This document shows, piece after piece, positions 33,819 to 43,492 of a DNA stretch of 64,000 nt (position 1 is the stretch's first letter; each line of letters starts with the position of its first letter). Position numbers and translations under genes: made by a program. The notes under the pieces were generated by a model. That model ran no database searches. It was not told the origin of the DNA and worked only from the letters and a program-made list of their open reading frames with translations. The DNA is from Synechococcus sp. MU1643. GTDB taxonomy: Bacteria; Cyanobacteriota; Cyanobacteriia; PCC-6307; Cyanobiaceae. The stretch is taken from contig NZ_VTKY01000003.1 of assembly GCF_020514095.1 (NCBI RefSeq), positions 124,001 to 188,000 of the forward strand, given 5' to 3'.

Positions 33819-34615
33819 ATGCCAAGCCCGCGCCGGATTCTGTTGCTACTGGCGTCCATCACTGGAGCTGCACTGGTCGGTTGGATCGCAGCTGCCTCCA
33901 TGGCCCCGGGAACTCGTGCACGAGCGAGTCGCCAGGCTGAAGATCAGCAAATTGAAATGCTGATCTTCAGCTCCAAGACCAGGACAACCTCAGCGAGGCA
34001 GATCGGGGGCTGCTGCTGGAACGCCTAGTGGCACTGGAACGCCTGCAAGAGGCCGAAGTGGTGCTGCAACCCTGGCTGTCTGGCCGCACCACGCCGCGCG
34101 AACTCACCCTGTTCAAAGCGGACCTACAACGTCGCAATGGTCAGCCCGAGGCAGCCCAGTGCAGCCTCCAAAATCTGCTTCGGCTGCATCCGAATGATCC
34201 GCAGGTTCTGCAACTGCTTGTGCTTCTGAACCAAGAGCAGGGACGCCATCAGCAGGCCACATCGGAGCTCACCACCCGGTTCAAAAACATGGAGCCTGGC
34301 CAGCGTTTGGAGGTCGGATTGCTTCTCGCTGATCAGCTGAGACAAGGCGGATCCGGTCAGGCCGCGATGAATCTGTATGGCCAACTGGCCAGAGAGAACA
34401 TGAATGATGCAAGGCCACTTTTGGCCCTAGCGCTGTTGCGTCAAGAGAGGGGAGATAAAGAGGCTGTTCACACCCTGTTGGAGCAGGCCCGGGAACGGCG
34501 GGACGCAAACGGACTGGTCGATCCCCTGATCGAAGTGGTGGCCGGACAACTCGGATTAAGTGCAGCCCGTAGCACCGCTTCAACCCAGCGCTATGGCGTT
34601 TCAGGAGGGTTCTGA
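33819..34615 (+). pseudogene. TPR-type membrane-anchored protein, frameshifted
   Basis: From the ATG at 33819 an N-terminal membrane helix (RRILLLLASITGAALVGWIA) and RASRQAEDQQIE are read. A one-base loss in the A-run at 33955-33957 would explain why the sequence then continues in another frame (ADLQLQDQDNLSEADRGLLL), through TPR-like helices (LERLQEAEVVLQPWL, FKADLQRRNGQPEAAQCSLQ) to 34615. Joined, the product is about 265 residues. It may be a true frameshift or a sequencing error. Its end overlaps the following minus-strand gene by 25 bp. Confidence 0.7.
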
Positions 34616-34875
34616 TAGGCCTTGAGGGCCGCATCAATGGCATCGGAGGGTGGCGTGGCGTCGTCCATTGCTGTCGCCCGCCGAATCTGATTCAACAGAT
34701 CCATGGGGTTCGTGGAATCCAGAATTGAGCCACTGCCATCGGTGTCGCCGTAGATCTCGCGTTCCTCGCGGTTCTGAAAAGGCGCTTCAACCTGAGCATG
34801 AACCCCCACCGGGATGGCTGTCATCACCAGGAAAGACAGCGCAAGTTGCGCGACAGCCGCAAGACGGCGAGACAT
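34591..34875 (-). CDS. Small secreted protein
   Basis: A 94-residue protein with a clear Sec signal peptide (MSRRLAAVAQLALSFLVMTA, then VGVHAQ as cleavage region). The mature part is acidic and polar (EEREIYGDTDGSGSILD). No family recognised. It diverges from xth, with 22 bp between starts. The upstream ATG would add an unconserved tail into xth. Confidence 0.65.
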   Translation of the reverse strand: MSRRLAAVAQLALSFLVMTAIPVGVHAQVEAPFQNREEREIYGDTDGSGSILDSTNPMDLLNQIRRATAMDDATPPSDAIDAALKAYQNPPETP

Positions 34876-34897
34876 CAGCGAACTCCAGATTTGGCAG

Positions 34898-35767
34898 ATG
34901 CTAAGGGTCTTTGACGCCACTGGATCAACCGTGCAGATCGCCACCTGGAATGTGAACTCGGTTCGCACGCGATTGGATCAGGTGCTCAGCTGGCTGGAGA
35001 GCGAACAACCGGATCTGCTCTGTCTTCAAGAAACCAAGGTGGATGACCCTCTGTTTCCCCTTGAGGCCTTCAGATCTGCTGGCTGGCACGTGCACATTCA
35101 TGGCCAGAAGGCCTACAACGGCGTCGCACTGATCAGCCGCGAGCACTTGGAGGATGTGCGCTCTGGCTTCATTGGTGAGCTCCCGGAAGATACGGAAGCG
35201 GACGATCTCGGCGCACAGAAGCGCGTGATCAGCGCACTGCTGAATGGCGTTCGCGTGCTCAACATCTATGTACCGAATGGATCGAGCCTGAAGTCGGAGA
35301 AATACCCCTACAAATTGGCCTGGCTCAGCTGCCTCAAGCGTTATCTCGATGCTCAACAGCAACGCGGCGAGCCGCTGTGCATGGTCGGCGACTTCAACAT
35401 CGGCCTCGAAGCACGCGATCTTCCTGACCCCGATCTCCAGACGGGTGGAATCATGGCGAGCGATGCCGAGCGCCAGGCCCTTCGTGATGCCCTAGGTGAA
35501 CGTCTTCAGGACGTGTTCCGGGTGTTCGAACCGGACTCCGGTCACTGGAGCTGGTGGGACTACCGCAGCGGAGCCTGGGACCGGGATCGCGGCTGGCGCA
35601 TCGACCACATCTACCTATGCGACGAGCTTCTGGGACTCGCCCGCAGCTGCGTCATCCACAAAGGAATGCGCGGCAACCAACAACCCAGCGACCACGCCCC
35701 GGTCAGCGTTCACCTCGACTGGCCTCCAGCCGACGACGACGGCGACGGCGATGAACCGTTGTTCTGA
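34898..35767 (+). CDS. xth: Exodeoxyribonuclease III (AP endonuclease)
   Basis: Repairs abasic sites and trims 3' ends. Exo/endonuclease/phosphatase-fold motifs: IATWNVNSVRTRLDQVLSWL, LCLQETKVDD with the metal Glu, CMVGDFNIGLEARDLPDPD, SGHWSWWDYRSGAWDRDRGW and the C-terminal SDHAPVSV with catalytic Asp-His. ATG at 34898 gives 289 residues; GTG at 34931 would start exactly at the conserved VQIATWNVNS and is an alternative. Confidence 0.93.
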   Translation: MLRVFDATGSTVQIATWNVNSVRTRLDQVLSWLESEQPDLLCLQETKVDDPLFPLEAFRSAGWHVHIHGQKAYNGVALISREHLEDVRSGFIGELPEDTEADDLGAQKRVISALLNGVRVLNIYVPNGSSLKSEKYPYKLAWLSCLKRYLDAQQQRGEPLCMVGDFNIGLEARDLPDPDLQTGGIMASDAERQALRDALGERLQDVFRVFEPDSGHWSWWDYRSGAWDRDRGWRIDHIYLCDELLGLARSCVIHKGMRGNQQPSDHAPVSVHLDWPPADDDGDGDEPLF

Positions 35768-35773
35768 TTCAGT

Positions 35774-37225
35774 TCAGTAGATCTCAACTCCGGCAGGCAG
35801 CGTCACCATCCGTTTGGATGATTCCCCGCAGGTGCGCGGCGTCGGCAACACCTTTCCCGGATTGGCCCGGTTGTCTGGATCGAAGGCGGAACGCAACAGC
35901 CCCATCGTTTCCAGGTCGTCGGGGGTGAACATCCAGTCGAGGTAGCAACGCTTGTCAGCGCCGACGCCATGCTCTCCGCTGATGCTGCCTCCGGCATCAA
36001 GGCACACCCGCAGGATGGCGGCACCGAGCTCCTTGACGCTCCTCTCCACGTTGGGCTGGTCCAGGGAATACAGGATCAGTGGATGAAGGTTGCCATCGCC
36101 GGCATGGAAAACATTGGCCACGGGCAGGCCGTGCTCCTGGCTGAGCCGTTCAATTGCAGCAAGCACCGACGGAAGGCTGCTGCGGGGAACGACACCGTCT
36201 TGCACGTAATAGGTCGGCGTGATTTTGCCCACTGCGGAAAAGGCGGATTTACGGCCTTTCCAGAGCACCGCGCACTCCGTGGGGTCTTGGGCCCGCCGCA
36301 GGCCACGGGCCCCTGCCGCTCGACAAAGTGCTTCGGCACGTTCTGAAGAGGCCTGAACCTCAGCCTCCTGCCCATCGAGCTCAATCAGCAGAACGGCCGC
36401 AGCATCACGGGGGTACTCGTCGTACCCGAAGAAATCATTGACGGCGTTGATGGTGACGTTGTCCATGATTTCCATCCCCGCCGGCAAGAGGCCGGTCGCG
36501 GTCACCGATCGCACCGCTTCCCCTGCCGCTTCCATCGTGGCGAAATCCGCCAACAGCACGTTCACGCACTCCGGCGCCCGAAGCAGGCGCAGGGTGATGG
36601 CCGTTGCAATGCCCAACGTTCCTTCGCTGCCAATGAAGGCACCACGTAGATCCAGTTCGCAGGATTCGGCCAGGCCATTGCCCAACTGCGTGATGGTTCC
36701 ATCGGGCAGCACAACCTCAAGCCCCATCACATGGTTGCTGGTCACGCCGTATTTGAGGCAGTGCACCCCGCCCGAATTTTCCGCCACATTGCCCCCGATG
36801 CTGCAAACCACCTGGCTGGACGGATCCGGGGCGTAATAAAACCCATCACCTGCGACAGCGCGTGTCACCCAGCTGTTGATGACCCCGGGCTGCACCGTGA
36901 CCCGCTGATTGGCCAGATCAAGGTCGAGCACCCGACGCATGCGACTGGTCACCACCAGAAGCGCCTGCTGATCCACCAACGCTCCCCCCGAGAGGCCGGT
37001 ACCGCTGCCGCGAGCCACAAACGGCACACCGTGTCGATGGCAGCACTGCAACACCGCGGCGACCTGTTCGGTGGTCTCCGGCAGCACCGCCAGGGGCGGA
37101 CAGTGGCGCTCAAGCGTCAGTCCGTCACAGTCGTAACTGAGCAGTTCCTGACGTTTCGCCACGATGGCCCGGGGGGGCAGACATCGGCGCAGATCCCTCT
37201 CCAGTACTGACCAGTCGTGGGTCAC
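35774..37225 (-). CDS. glcD: FAD-linked oxidase, glycolate oxidase subunit GlcD type
   Basis: A 483-residue FAD enzyme. FAD-binding type 4 motif FVARGSGTGLSGGALVDQQA, then VTVQPGVINSWVTRAV, NVAENSGGVHCLKYGVTSNH and IGSEGTLGIATAITLRLL. The C-terminal FAD-oxidase domain has NVFHAGDGNLHPLILY with metal-binding His and ISGEHGVGADK. Probably glycolate (or D-lactate) dehydrogenase of the photorespiratory pathway; GlcE and GlcF partners are not in the window. Confidence 0.9.
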   Translation of the reverse strand: MTHDWSVLERDLRRCLPPRAIVAKRQELLSYDCDGLTLERHCPPLAVLPETTEQVAAVLQCCHRHGVPFVARGSGTGLSGGALVDQQALLVVTSRMRRVLDLDLANQRVTVQPGVINSWVTRAVAGDGFYYAPDPSSQVVCSIGGNVAENSGGVHCLKYGVTSNHVMGLEVVLPDGTITQLGNGLAESCELDLRGAFIGSEGTLGIATAITLRLLRAPECVNVLLADFATMEAAGEAVRSVTATGLLPAGMEIMDNVTINAVNDFFGYDEYPRDAAAVLLIELDGQEAEVQASSERAEALCRAAGARGLRRAQDPTECAVLWKGRKSAFSAVGKITPTYYVQDGVVPRSSLPSVLAAIERLSQEHGLPVANVFHAGDGNLHPLILYSLDQPNVERSVKELGAAILRVCLDAGGSISGEHGVGADKRCYLDWMFTPDDLETMGLLRSAFDPDNRANPGKVLPTPRTCGESSKRMVTLPAGVEIY

Positions 37226-37361
37226 ATCGATCTCGATCTGATTAAAGACTACGCATCAAAATGCGTGCGAAGTGGCCAATTAAGAAACACAGCAAACAGA
37301 ACCGGACGTTCCTGAGTCAGGATGTTGCACGGTTTGCATCAGCCCTTTGGCGTCGGTTCCA

Positions 37362-38663
37362 GTGACAGCTCCCGCGTTGAACACCAGCCACTCCCAGGCC
37401 ATCTTCGGCGCAGCACAGGCCCTGATGCCTGGAGGTGTCAGCTCCCCTGTGCGGGCGTTCAAGTCGGTTGGCGGTCAGCCGATCGTGTTCGATCGAGTGA
37501 AGGGTCCCTATGCCTGGGACGTAGATGGAAATAAATACATCGACTACATCGGCAGCTGGGGACCGGCCATCTGCGGCCACGCCCACCCCGAGGTGATCGC
37601 AGCACTGCAGGAGGCGATCGAAAAGGGCACCAGCTTCGGAGCACCTTGTGCTCTGGAAAACACCCTGGCCGAAATGGTGATCGACGCTGTGCCAAGCGTT
37701 GAGATGGTGCGCTTCGTCAATAGCGGCACCGAGGCCTGCATGGCTGTGTTGCGACTGATGCGTGCCTACACCGGCCGGGACAAGGTAATCAAGTTCGAGG
37801 GCTGTTACCACGGCCATGCGGACATGTTCCTGGTGAAGGCTGGTTCTGGCGTGGCCACCCTTGGCCTGCCCGATTCCCCCGGGGTGCCCCGCAGCACCAC
37901 AGCCAATACCCTGACTGCGCCTTACAACGATCTCGAGGCCGTTAAGGCTCTGTTCGCTGAGAACCCTGACGCCATCTCCGGCGTGATCCTCGAGCCCATT
38001 GTTGGCAACGCTGGCTTCATTCAGCCGGAACCCGGCTTCCTCGAAGGTCTGCGGGAACTCACCAAAGAGAACGGTGCCCTGCTCGTCTTCGACGAAGTGA
38101 TGACCGGATTCCGGATCAGTTACGGCGGTGCCCAGGCGCATTTCGGCGTCACTCCAGACCTCACGACCATGGGCAAGGTGATCGGTGGCGGACTTCCCGT
38201 GGGCGCATACGGCGGCCGCGCCGACATCATGGGAATGGTGGCTCCGGCAGGCCCCATGTATCAGGCGGGAACCCTCAGTGGGAACCCCCTGGCTATGACC
38301 GCCGGCATCAAGACCCTGGAACTTCTCAAGCAGCCCGGCACCTACGAGAAGCTGACGGCCACAACCCAGAAGCTCGTGGCGGGCATCAAGGACGCAGCCC
38401 AATCCGCTGGCATGCCAATCACAGCTGCCAGTGTTAGCGCCATGTTCGGCTTTTTCCTGTGCGAAGGCCCGGTCCGCAACTTTGAAGAAGCCAAGAGCAC
38501 GGATTCTGAATGCTTCGGCAAACTGCATCGCGCCATGCTCGAACGGGGCATCTACCTCGCACCGTCGGCCTTCGAAGCCGGTTTCACGTCCCTGGCGCAC
38601 TCCGACGCCGACATCGAAGCGACGATCAACGCTTTCCGCGAAAGCTTCGCGGCCGTGGCCTGA
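37362..38663 (+). CDS. hemL: Glutamate-1-semialdehyde 2,1-aminomutase
   Basis: PLP enzyme of the C5 pathway giving 5-aminolevulinate for chlorophyll, heme and bilins. Signatures: [60 protein letters not shown] and the PLP-lysine region [18 protein letters not shown]. Length about 433 aa. I use the GTG at 37362 ([12 protein letters not shown]); a TTG five codons upstream gives a slightly longer form. A GC hairpin (38671-38686) without T-run follows the gene. Confidence 0.96.
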   Translation: MTAPALNTSHSQAIFGAAQALMPGGVSSPVRAFKSVGGQPIVFDRVKGPYAWDVDGNKYIDYIGSWGPAICGHAHPEVIAALQEAIEKGTSFGAPCALENTLAEMVIDAVPSVEMVRFVNSGTEACMAVLRLMRAYTGRDKVIKFEGCYHGHADMFLVKAGSGVATLGLPDSPGVPRSTTANTLTAPYNDLEAVKALFAENPDAISGVILEPIVGNAGFIQPEPGFLEGLRELTKENGALLVFDEVMTGFRISYGGAQAHFGVTPDLTTMGKVIGGGLPVGAYGGRADIMGMVAPAGPMYQAGTLSGNPLAMTAGIKTLELLKQPGTYEKLTATTQKLVAGIKDAAQSAGMPITAASVSAMFGFFLCEGPVRNFEEAKSTDSECFGKLHRAMLERGIYLAPSAFEAGFTSLAHSDADIEATINAFRESFAAVA

Positions 38664-39108
38664 TCGTTCCGTGCTGGCACCAGCACCCCCTCTGCCTTCA
38701 CTGGTCTGCACGATCCAGACCGTGGAGAGTCGGTGGTCCGGCCAGCCGATTCCAGGCATTCGACAGCTTGAGCATCAGCAGTTCCAGGTTGACCGGGGTG
38801 AAACCCCTGGAATTCACCCGAAGAAAGTGATCGAAAGCAGGCTCACTCCCCTGGTGGAACGCTTCAGCAGTTCCGGTATTGAGCAGATGAAGGGGTCTCG
38901 CATACCTATCACTGGTCTTACGAAGCCTCATTAGGAGCACTGAAATTCAATGACTCCGAAGCCTCCAGCAGACCTGCCCAGGAGAGTCATGTTGCGGTGA
39001 GCGGAGATCTGGTCATTGATGCCCAAAATGGATTCGAACTCAGCCAGCAATCCCGGCTGACCCAATCGGCTGGGACGCAAACCCTGAGCAGCCTTTTTGA
39101 AACGGCCC
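38664..39108. other. 445-bp gap without a convincing gene
   Basis: Between hemL and cdd I find only short frames with no recognisable or conserved-looking product. The region contains a perfect hairpin GTGCTGG-ca-CCAGCAC just after hemL. It could hold a decayed gene or a small RNA, but nothing supports a call. Confidence 0.4.
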
Positions 39109-39528
39109 ATGGCTCCTGCCGAGAACAACGCTGAGTCTTTACTGGTGCGCGCTCGTCAGGCCGCCAAGCGTGCCCATTGCCCGTACTCGAACTTCCACGT
39201 GGGGGCTGCCGTGCGCTGTGCTGACGGCAGTGTGATCGACGGCTGCAATGTGGAAAATGCCAGTTATGGGCTGAGCATCTGTGCCGAGCGGGTCGCACTT
39301 TTTACGGCGATCAGCCAGGGCAAACGACCGATTGAACTGGCCGTGAGCTGCATCGATGCCAAAGGCGATGCAGCCCCAGGATCCCGTATGCCGTGCGGCG
39401 CCTGCCGTCAGGTGATGCAGGAACTGCTGCCAAGCAAGGCCGATGTGAGCATCGATGGCGTGGGAACAAGGCAACTTGAGCAACTTCTTCCTACGCCCTT
39501 TGAACTAAGACAACCAACAATCAACTGA
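39109..39528 (+). CDS. cdd: Cytidine deaminase
   Basis: A 139-residue homotetrameric-type zinc deaminase converting (deoxy)cytidine to (deoxy)uridine. NFHVGAAVRCADGS, then CNVENASYGLSICAERVALF with the catalytic Cys-Ala-Glu, and PCGACRQVMQELL with the remaining zinc cysteines. It is followed by two minus-strand nucleoside-salvage genes. The ATG at 39109 gives MAPAENNAESLL; an earlier start would add four residues. Confidence 0.94.
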   Translation: MAPAENNAESLLVRARQAAKRAHCPYSNFHVGAAVRCADGSVIDGCNVENASYGLSICAERVALFTAISQGKRPIELAVSCIDAKGDAAPGSRMPCGACRQVMQELLPSKADVSIDGVGTRQLEQLLPTPFELRQPTIN

Positions 39529-39600
39529 TCATCACCATCAGAGCCCTGAAGCGCTCATCCAAAAGCGAGCAGCATCAACAGACCACGATTCACCAGAGAA

Positions 39601-40074
39601 TCAAGATCGTGCCCAACAGGCCAAGGCTTTCTGGGGATCGTTGATTTCAGACACGTCGCTATAGACGTACTTCTGCCATTCCAGTTCGGGAAGACCGGCA
39701 AACAACATCAAGTTGAGCGGATACTGCTCGGAATCGGTGCACCTGCGGAAATCATCCCGAAACAGGAAGGTTGGTTTACCAAGGGCAATGGCAGCACCAA
39801 GCTCCACCATGACCCCTTCATCGGGTGGGGTTCCGTTCACGATGGCGAACAGAGCATCAGCATCACGCACATCCTGCAGGTCCCGCTGAGCGACGAGATA
39901 GGCCCATCCCGGTTCCGCCAGATTCACCTGACCATTGCGCGCAAAAGGCTCCCATACCTCCAATCCCAGGGCTTCCAATGCCCCAATGAACTCCGGCAAC
40001 AGCAGCCGCTTCCACTGCGCCGAAAAGCCATAGGGAGACGCCAAATAAATCGTGCGCGCAGTGTTGTTCATCAC
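39601..40074 (-). CDS. Nucleoside 2-deoxyribosyltransferase
   Basis: A 157-residue protein of the deoxyribosyltransferase/Rossmann-like family: IYLASPYGFSAQWKRLLLP, RDLQDVRDADALFAIVNG and PDEGVMVELGAAIALGKPTF, in which the Glu of VELG is the catalytic nucleophile. It exchanges bases on deoxyribonucleosides. It overlaps the upstream phosphoribosyltransferase in an ATGA arrangement (40071-40074). Confidence 0.85.
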   Translation of the reverse strand: MMNNTARTIYLASPYGFSAQWKRLLLPEFIGALEALGLEVWEPFARNGQVNLAEPGWAYLVAQRDLQDVRDADALFAIVNGTPPDEGVMVELGAAIALGKPTFLFRDDFRRCTDSEQYPLNLMLFAGLPELEWQKYVYSDVSEINDPQKALACWARS

Positions 40075-40463
40075 AAGCCACGGGAGGTGCGATAGGCCTG
40101 CTCGTCCGCACGGGCCTGTTCAAGGTTTTCCCAAGGGAACACCAGCCATTCCGACGACTCGGCAATCACGGCTGCCGTCCACCAATCAGGACAACCCTTG
40201 CTGACCCAAACAGCGAAGGATGCCTGCGGCACCTGAACTTTCAACGCCTGCAAGGTGCGTCCGGTTTCATAGACATCATCCACAATCAGGGCTGATTGCT
40301 CGGGTGCTGAGAGCAAGGGGCGATCCAAGGCATGGCTGAGCGCGACGGCCAGGGACAGCCCTCCCCGGGGGACCCCATAAACGCCAGTCACAGCAGAATC
40401 GGCAAAGCGTGAAGCCAACTGCTGCACCGCCTGATCGAATTGGGCCCAGCTCAGTACCTGCAT
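40071..40463 (-). CDS. Phosphoribosyltransferase-family protein
   Basis: A 130-residue type I PRTase. The PRPP-binding motif is ALIVDDVYETGRTL, preceded by VYGVPRGGLSLAVALSHALD. It is probably a purine/xanthine-type or orphan PRTase; the substrate cannot be told from sequence. The ATG at 40463 is chosen because it begins just before the conserved part. Coupled to the deoxyribosyltransferase gene. Confidence 0.85.
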   Translation of the reverse strand: MQVLSWAQFDQAVQQLASRFADSAVTGVYGVPRGGLSLAVALSHALDRPLLSAPEQSALIVDDVYETGRTLQALKVQVPQASFAVWVSKGCPDWWTAAVIAESSEWLVFPWENLEQARADEQAYRTSRGL

Positions 40464-40498
40464 GGCCGGAGAATGACACATCCACGCTGTGATGCCCC

Positions 40499-40753
40499 TT
40501 GAGCCGAGACATCCCGCCCCAGGAACAAAATCGCAAATGGTTTCGCAGCCATCTGCTCAACCGGGAACTGGAATTGCAGGAGCTGTACGACCTGCCGCAG
40601 GGAGAGTTGGATCTACTGATGGCCGAGACCGCTGAGATCCGCTCGGACCATGAAAACCGATCCCGCAGTCATGGGCGCTGGTGCACCGCAGGCTATGCGC
40701 TAGAACTGGCCAAGATCATCGATGCTCGACGAGCCCGCGATCAGAGCGATTAG
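40499..40753 (+). CDS. Small conserved-looking protein
   Basis: An 84-residue charged protein (NRKWFRSHLLNRELELQELY, DLPQGELDLLMAETAEIRSD) ending in LAKIIDARRARDQSD. Start is TTG. It looks like a helical, soluble protein; function unknown. Confidence 0.5.
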   Translation: MSRDIPPQEQNRKWFRSHLLNRELELQELYDLPQGELDLLMAETAEIRSDHENRSRSHGRWCTAGYALELAKIIDARRARDQSD

Positions 40754-40801
40754 ACGTCGCCCCTCACCCAAAAAGCTCAAGTCCAATGCACCAACAGGGA
40801 G

Positions 40802-41782
40802 TCACGAGTGTGTTGCAGACGTCCCAACTCCCAACCATGAGCGACGAAACTGAAAATCCTGCCGGAGCAATTTCAAAACCCACTTTTGATAACTCACCTT
40901 GCACGGATCTGCAGCAAGTAGCTGCTGCGTGGCTCTAATTTCCCGACGTATTGTGCGGCTCCGGTAAACCTTTTGAATATTCACAACACTGTCATGTAGC
41001 TCTTTCTTGGCAGCTTCTGGATCACCCTCAACATTGTCCCGGAGATGATCCAACATGGAACGATCCAACGACATGCGGTAGGGGTCAGGCTGCTCAGGCA
41101 TGGACTTGAGCACGTTTAAAAGGAAGGCCACACGGGCATGACGGCTGGGGAAATCCATCGAATTCGCATCAGCGTTCAGATTCACCTCCTTCCGTCCTGA
41201 ACTCTGCGCCAAGGTTCGCTTCACAACACCACCCTCTTTCAGCAGGAGGTCATCAAGACCGCGAAGGTAGTAATGCTGCACAGGGAATTGCTGGCCTTGT
41301 GCAATCCCCTGGCAACGTCCCGACTCAGATATGGCTGAAGCATGAAGGCGAAGCCGTTGAAGCGCCGATGTTTTAACGATCGACTTGACCTGAGGAAAAA
41401 CAAAAAATCTCTTTTGTGGAGCTTCAAAGAAGTCATTATTCATCGATGCCGTCAGCCTCCAAGGCATCAGAAACGATTCCACCTTCTCCTCTTCGAGAAA
41501 AGAGAGCAAATCAGGATGCAAGTATTCATCAGCATCAATAACAGCGACATAATCCTCACGAATCAGATCTTGAACAGAACTGATTCCCTGACTATCCGAC
41601 TAATGGAATGCAATTCCATTTCTCGCAAAAATTTCGCGACAGAGTGGCGCAGCCCCAGGAGCAACCACCGAGTAAAAAGAATCAACGCCTAAGCGGCGAT
41701 GGTGATCAATGAAAGACTGAAGGTAGGGAGCTTCGCCATCAAAAACACGAACCGCGATGGCGAAGCTGCTCACTAAAACCAC
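40802..41782 (-). pseudogene. Glycosyltransferase interrupted by an in-frame TAG
   Basis: From 41782 the frame reads VSSFAIAVRVFDGEAPYLQS, HHRRLGVDSFYSVV and NGIAFH, then TAG at 41598-41600. The same frame continues with SDSQGISSVQDLIREDYVAV and VIDADEYLHPDLLSFLEEEK, then about 220 more residues. The DADEY motif and layout fit a GT-A-type (family 2/92-like) glycosyltransferase. Joined length is about 326 residues. Sequence around 41783-41930 is A+T-rich, which suggests acquired DNA. A single stop could also be a sequencing error or be suppressed. Confidence 0.75.
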
Positions 41783-41926
41783 AAATTTTGATTTAAATTA
41801 CCACAAACACCAGCACAAAACTTGTTGAACCATGGGTTTATGGCAGGAACTCACATTTTGAGGGACGCCATCAAGACCGTTTTTTTTACTTGCATCACCT
41901 CCAAGCCAAACCTTGCGATCTCCTCA

Positions 41927-42424
41927 TCAGCGATAGTTCTCAAACTGCAAGGGAACATCAAGCTCATCTTCCTTACTCTTGACGAGCTGAATCGCGGCTT
42001 GTAAATCATCTTTGCTCTTGCCCGTGATGCGCACACTTTCACCCTGGATTGCCACTGTCACCTTTTTGAGCTCATCGCGCACGATCTTGCTCAGCTTCTT
42101 AGCGATCTCCTGACTCAGACCCTTACGCAGCTTCACCACCTGCTTCACCCGATTGCCTCCTGCTGTTTCAGGTGTTTGAAAATCGAAAATCTTCAGTGAC
42201 AGGTTGCGTTTGGTCGCTTTTGTTCGCAGCACATCCTCCACAGCCTGAAGCGTCATATCACTGGCCGTGGTGATCACCAGCTCCGTTTCCTCTAGGTCAA
42301 TTTCAGTACCGGAATCTTTGAGGTCATAACGGTTGCCAACATCGCGACGCACCTGATCCAGGGTGTTCACCAGCTCCTGCCGATCAAAGTCGGAGACAAC
42401 ATCGAAGGAATAAGTGCTGGCCAT
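41927..42424 (-). CDS. yajQ: YajQ-family nucleotide-binding protein
   Basis: A 165-residue protein with two similar alpha-beta modules: YSFDVVSDFDRQELVNTLDQ, GNRYDLKDSGTEIDLEE, then KQVVKLRKGLSQEIAKKLSK and KKVTVAIQGESVRITGKSKD. The YajQ family binds c-di-GMP or RNA in some bacteria; here only the family is certain. It stands alone on the minus strand. Confidence 0.92.
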   Translation of the reverse strand: MASTYSFDVVSDFDRQELVNTLDQVRRDVGNRYDLKDSGTEIDLEETELVITTASDMTLQAVEDVLRTKATKRNLSLKIFDFQTPETAGGNRVKQVVKLRKGLSQEIAKKLSKIVRDELKKVTVAIQGESVRITGKSKDDLQAAIQLVKSKEDELDVPLQFENYR

Positions 42425-42522
42425 GACGCAAACTGTCGCTCCTCCAGCTTAGAAACCCGTCGATCTCCAGCTGGTTGCAGTCCACCCGAGCCCGTTAGGG
42501 TCCCCAGGACTGATCGGATGTC

Positions 42523-42939
42523 ATGACTCCTGTGTTTGCCTGGGCCCTCTGCCTGATGGGAGCCGTCGTGATGGTGAGCATCGTGCTCACCGGTGCCGGA
42601 CGAGCCAAAGCCGACTTCACCTTGGCTGATCTTCAGGCACCTCGGGCGATGTTTGAACGGCTGCCCGCCTTCGGGCAACGCGCCGTGTGGGCACAGGAAA
42701 ACAGCTGGGAAGCGCTAACCCTGGGGGCACCGGCAATGCTGTTGTGTCTGATCAGCGGAGTCAGTAGCCCCACGGCCATAACGGCAGCGTGGATCTGGCC
42801 AGGCATCCGTTTCGTTTATCTATTCGCCTACGTCGGCAACGTCCCACCACTGAGGGGACTCTGCTGGGCCACCGGGGTTACTGCCGTTGGCATCTGCTAC
42901 GTGGAAGGACTTCGGGCCGTGATCAGCGCTGCAGGCTGA
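42523..42939 (+). CDS. MAPEG-family integral membrane protein
   Basis: A 138-residue protein with four membrane helices and the family motif of a polar residue plus Arg in the second loop (MFERLPAFGQRAVWAQENSW) followed by ALTLGAPAMLLCLISGVS and FVYLFAYVGNVPPLRGLCW. Eukaryotic members act on glutathione or eicosanoids; the cyanobacterial role is unknown. Confidence 0.82.
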   Translation: MTPVFAWALCLMGAVVMVSIVLTGAGRAKADFTLADLQAPRAMFERLPAFGQRAVWAQENSWEALTLGAPAMLLCLISGVSSPTAITAAWIWPGIRFVYLFAYVGNVPPLRGLCWATGVTAVGICYVEGLRAVISAAG

Positions 42940-43476
42940 TCAGTCGAAGTACAGAAGGCTCACCACCTTTCCCATGTCCTCCGCAGTTCGTGCACTCGCC
43001 AGAAGTGTTTCGCTGTCGTGAAATGCGAGACAGATCAACTGATCACAGCGGTTGATGATCTCTTGATTGCACAAACTGCTGGCCATCGGCAAAGGCAGGT
43101 CGTCCTGCTCGGGCTTGTCCACAAGGTGCAACACCCGATCCAGGAGATCTCGAATTTCAGGCACCTGTCGATCGAGGCTCTGGGGCAAGAGGACAGTGAG
43201 TTTGGAGGGATCCACCACCAGGCACCCGCGAATTACGGCAGCATTCACCCCCTGAGATCCTGATGTAATCAGGGAATGGCCTTCTTGAACCAGTGAGCGG
43301 GCTACCAATTCGATCAGGTGAACCGCCACAACAGGCACATGACGGCTACCGAGAATGGCGATCCTTCGTTCGCTTTTGTCCTGCAGAAGAGCTAGTTCCT
43401 GCGCAAGGGTGTCAACCCGATCAAGAGCTGGCAGATCCAGTGACTGACCCAAGGAAAATCCGCCGCCTGATTTCAT
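42940..43476 (-). CDS. DprA/LOG-like Rossmann protein
   Basis: A 178-residue protein: IAILGSRHVPVVAVHLIELV, LVQEGHSLITSGSQGVNAAV and VVDPSKLTVLLPQSLDRQVP, resembling the DNA-processing protein A / lysine-decarboxylase-like fold without the extra DprA domains. Picocyanobacterial homologues are often labelled DNA recombination mediators; that function is not proven. Confidence 0.72.
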   Translation of the reverse strand: MKSGGGFSLGQSLDLPALDRVDTLAQELALLQDKSERRIAILGSRHVPVVAVHLIELVARSLVQEGHSLITSGSQGVNAAVIRGCLVVDPSKLTVLLPQSLDRQVPEIRDLLDRVLHLVDKPEQDDLPLPMASSLCNQEIINRCDQLICLAFHDSETLLASARTAEDMGKVVSLLYFD

Positions 43477-43492
43477 CGAAAGCTAGCAATCA

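Noticed and set aside
37317-38759. 480-codon frame antisense to hemL
   Set aside because: Fully covered by the conserved hemL gene and without any recognisable motif.
38698-38940. 80-codon minus-strand frame between hemL and cdd
   Set aside because: No recognisable domain or conserved neighbours; kept only as a non-coding gap.
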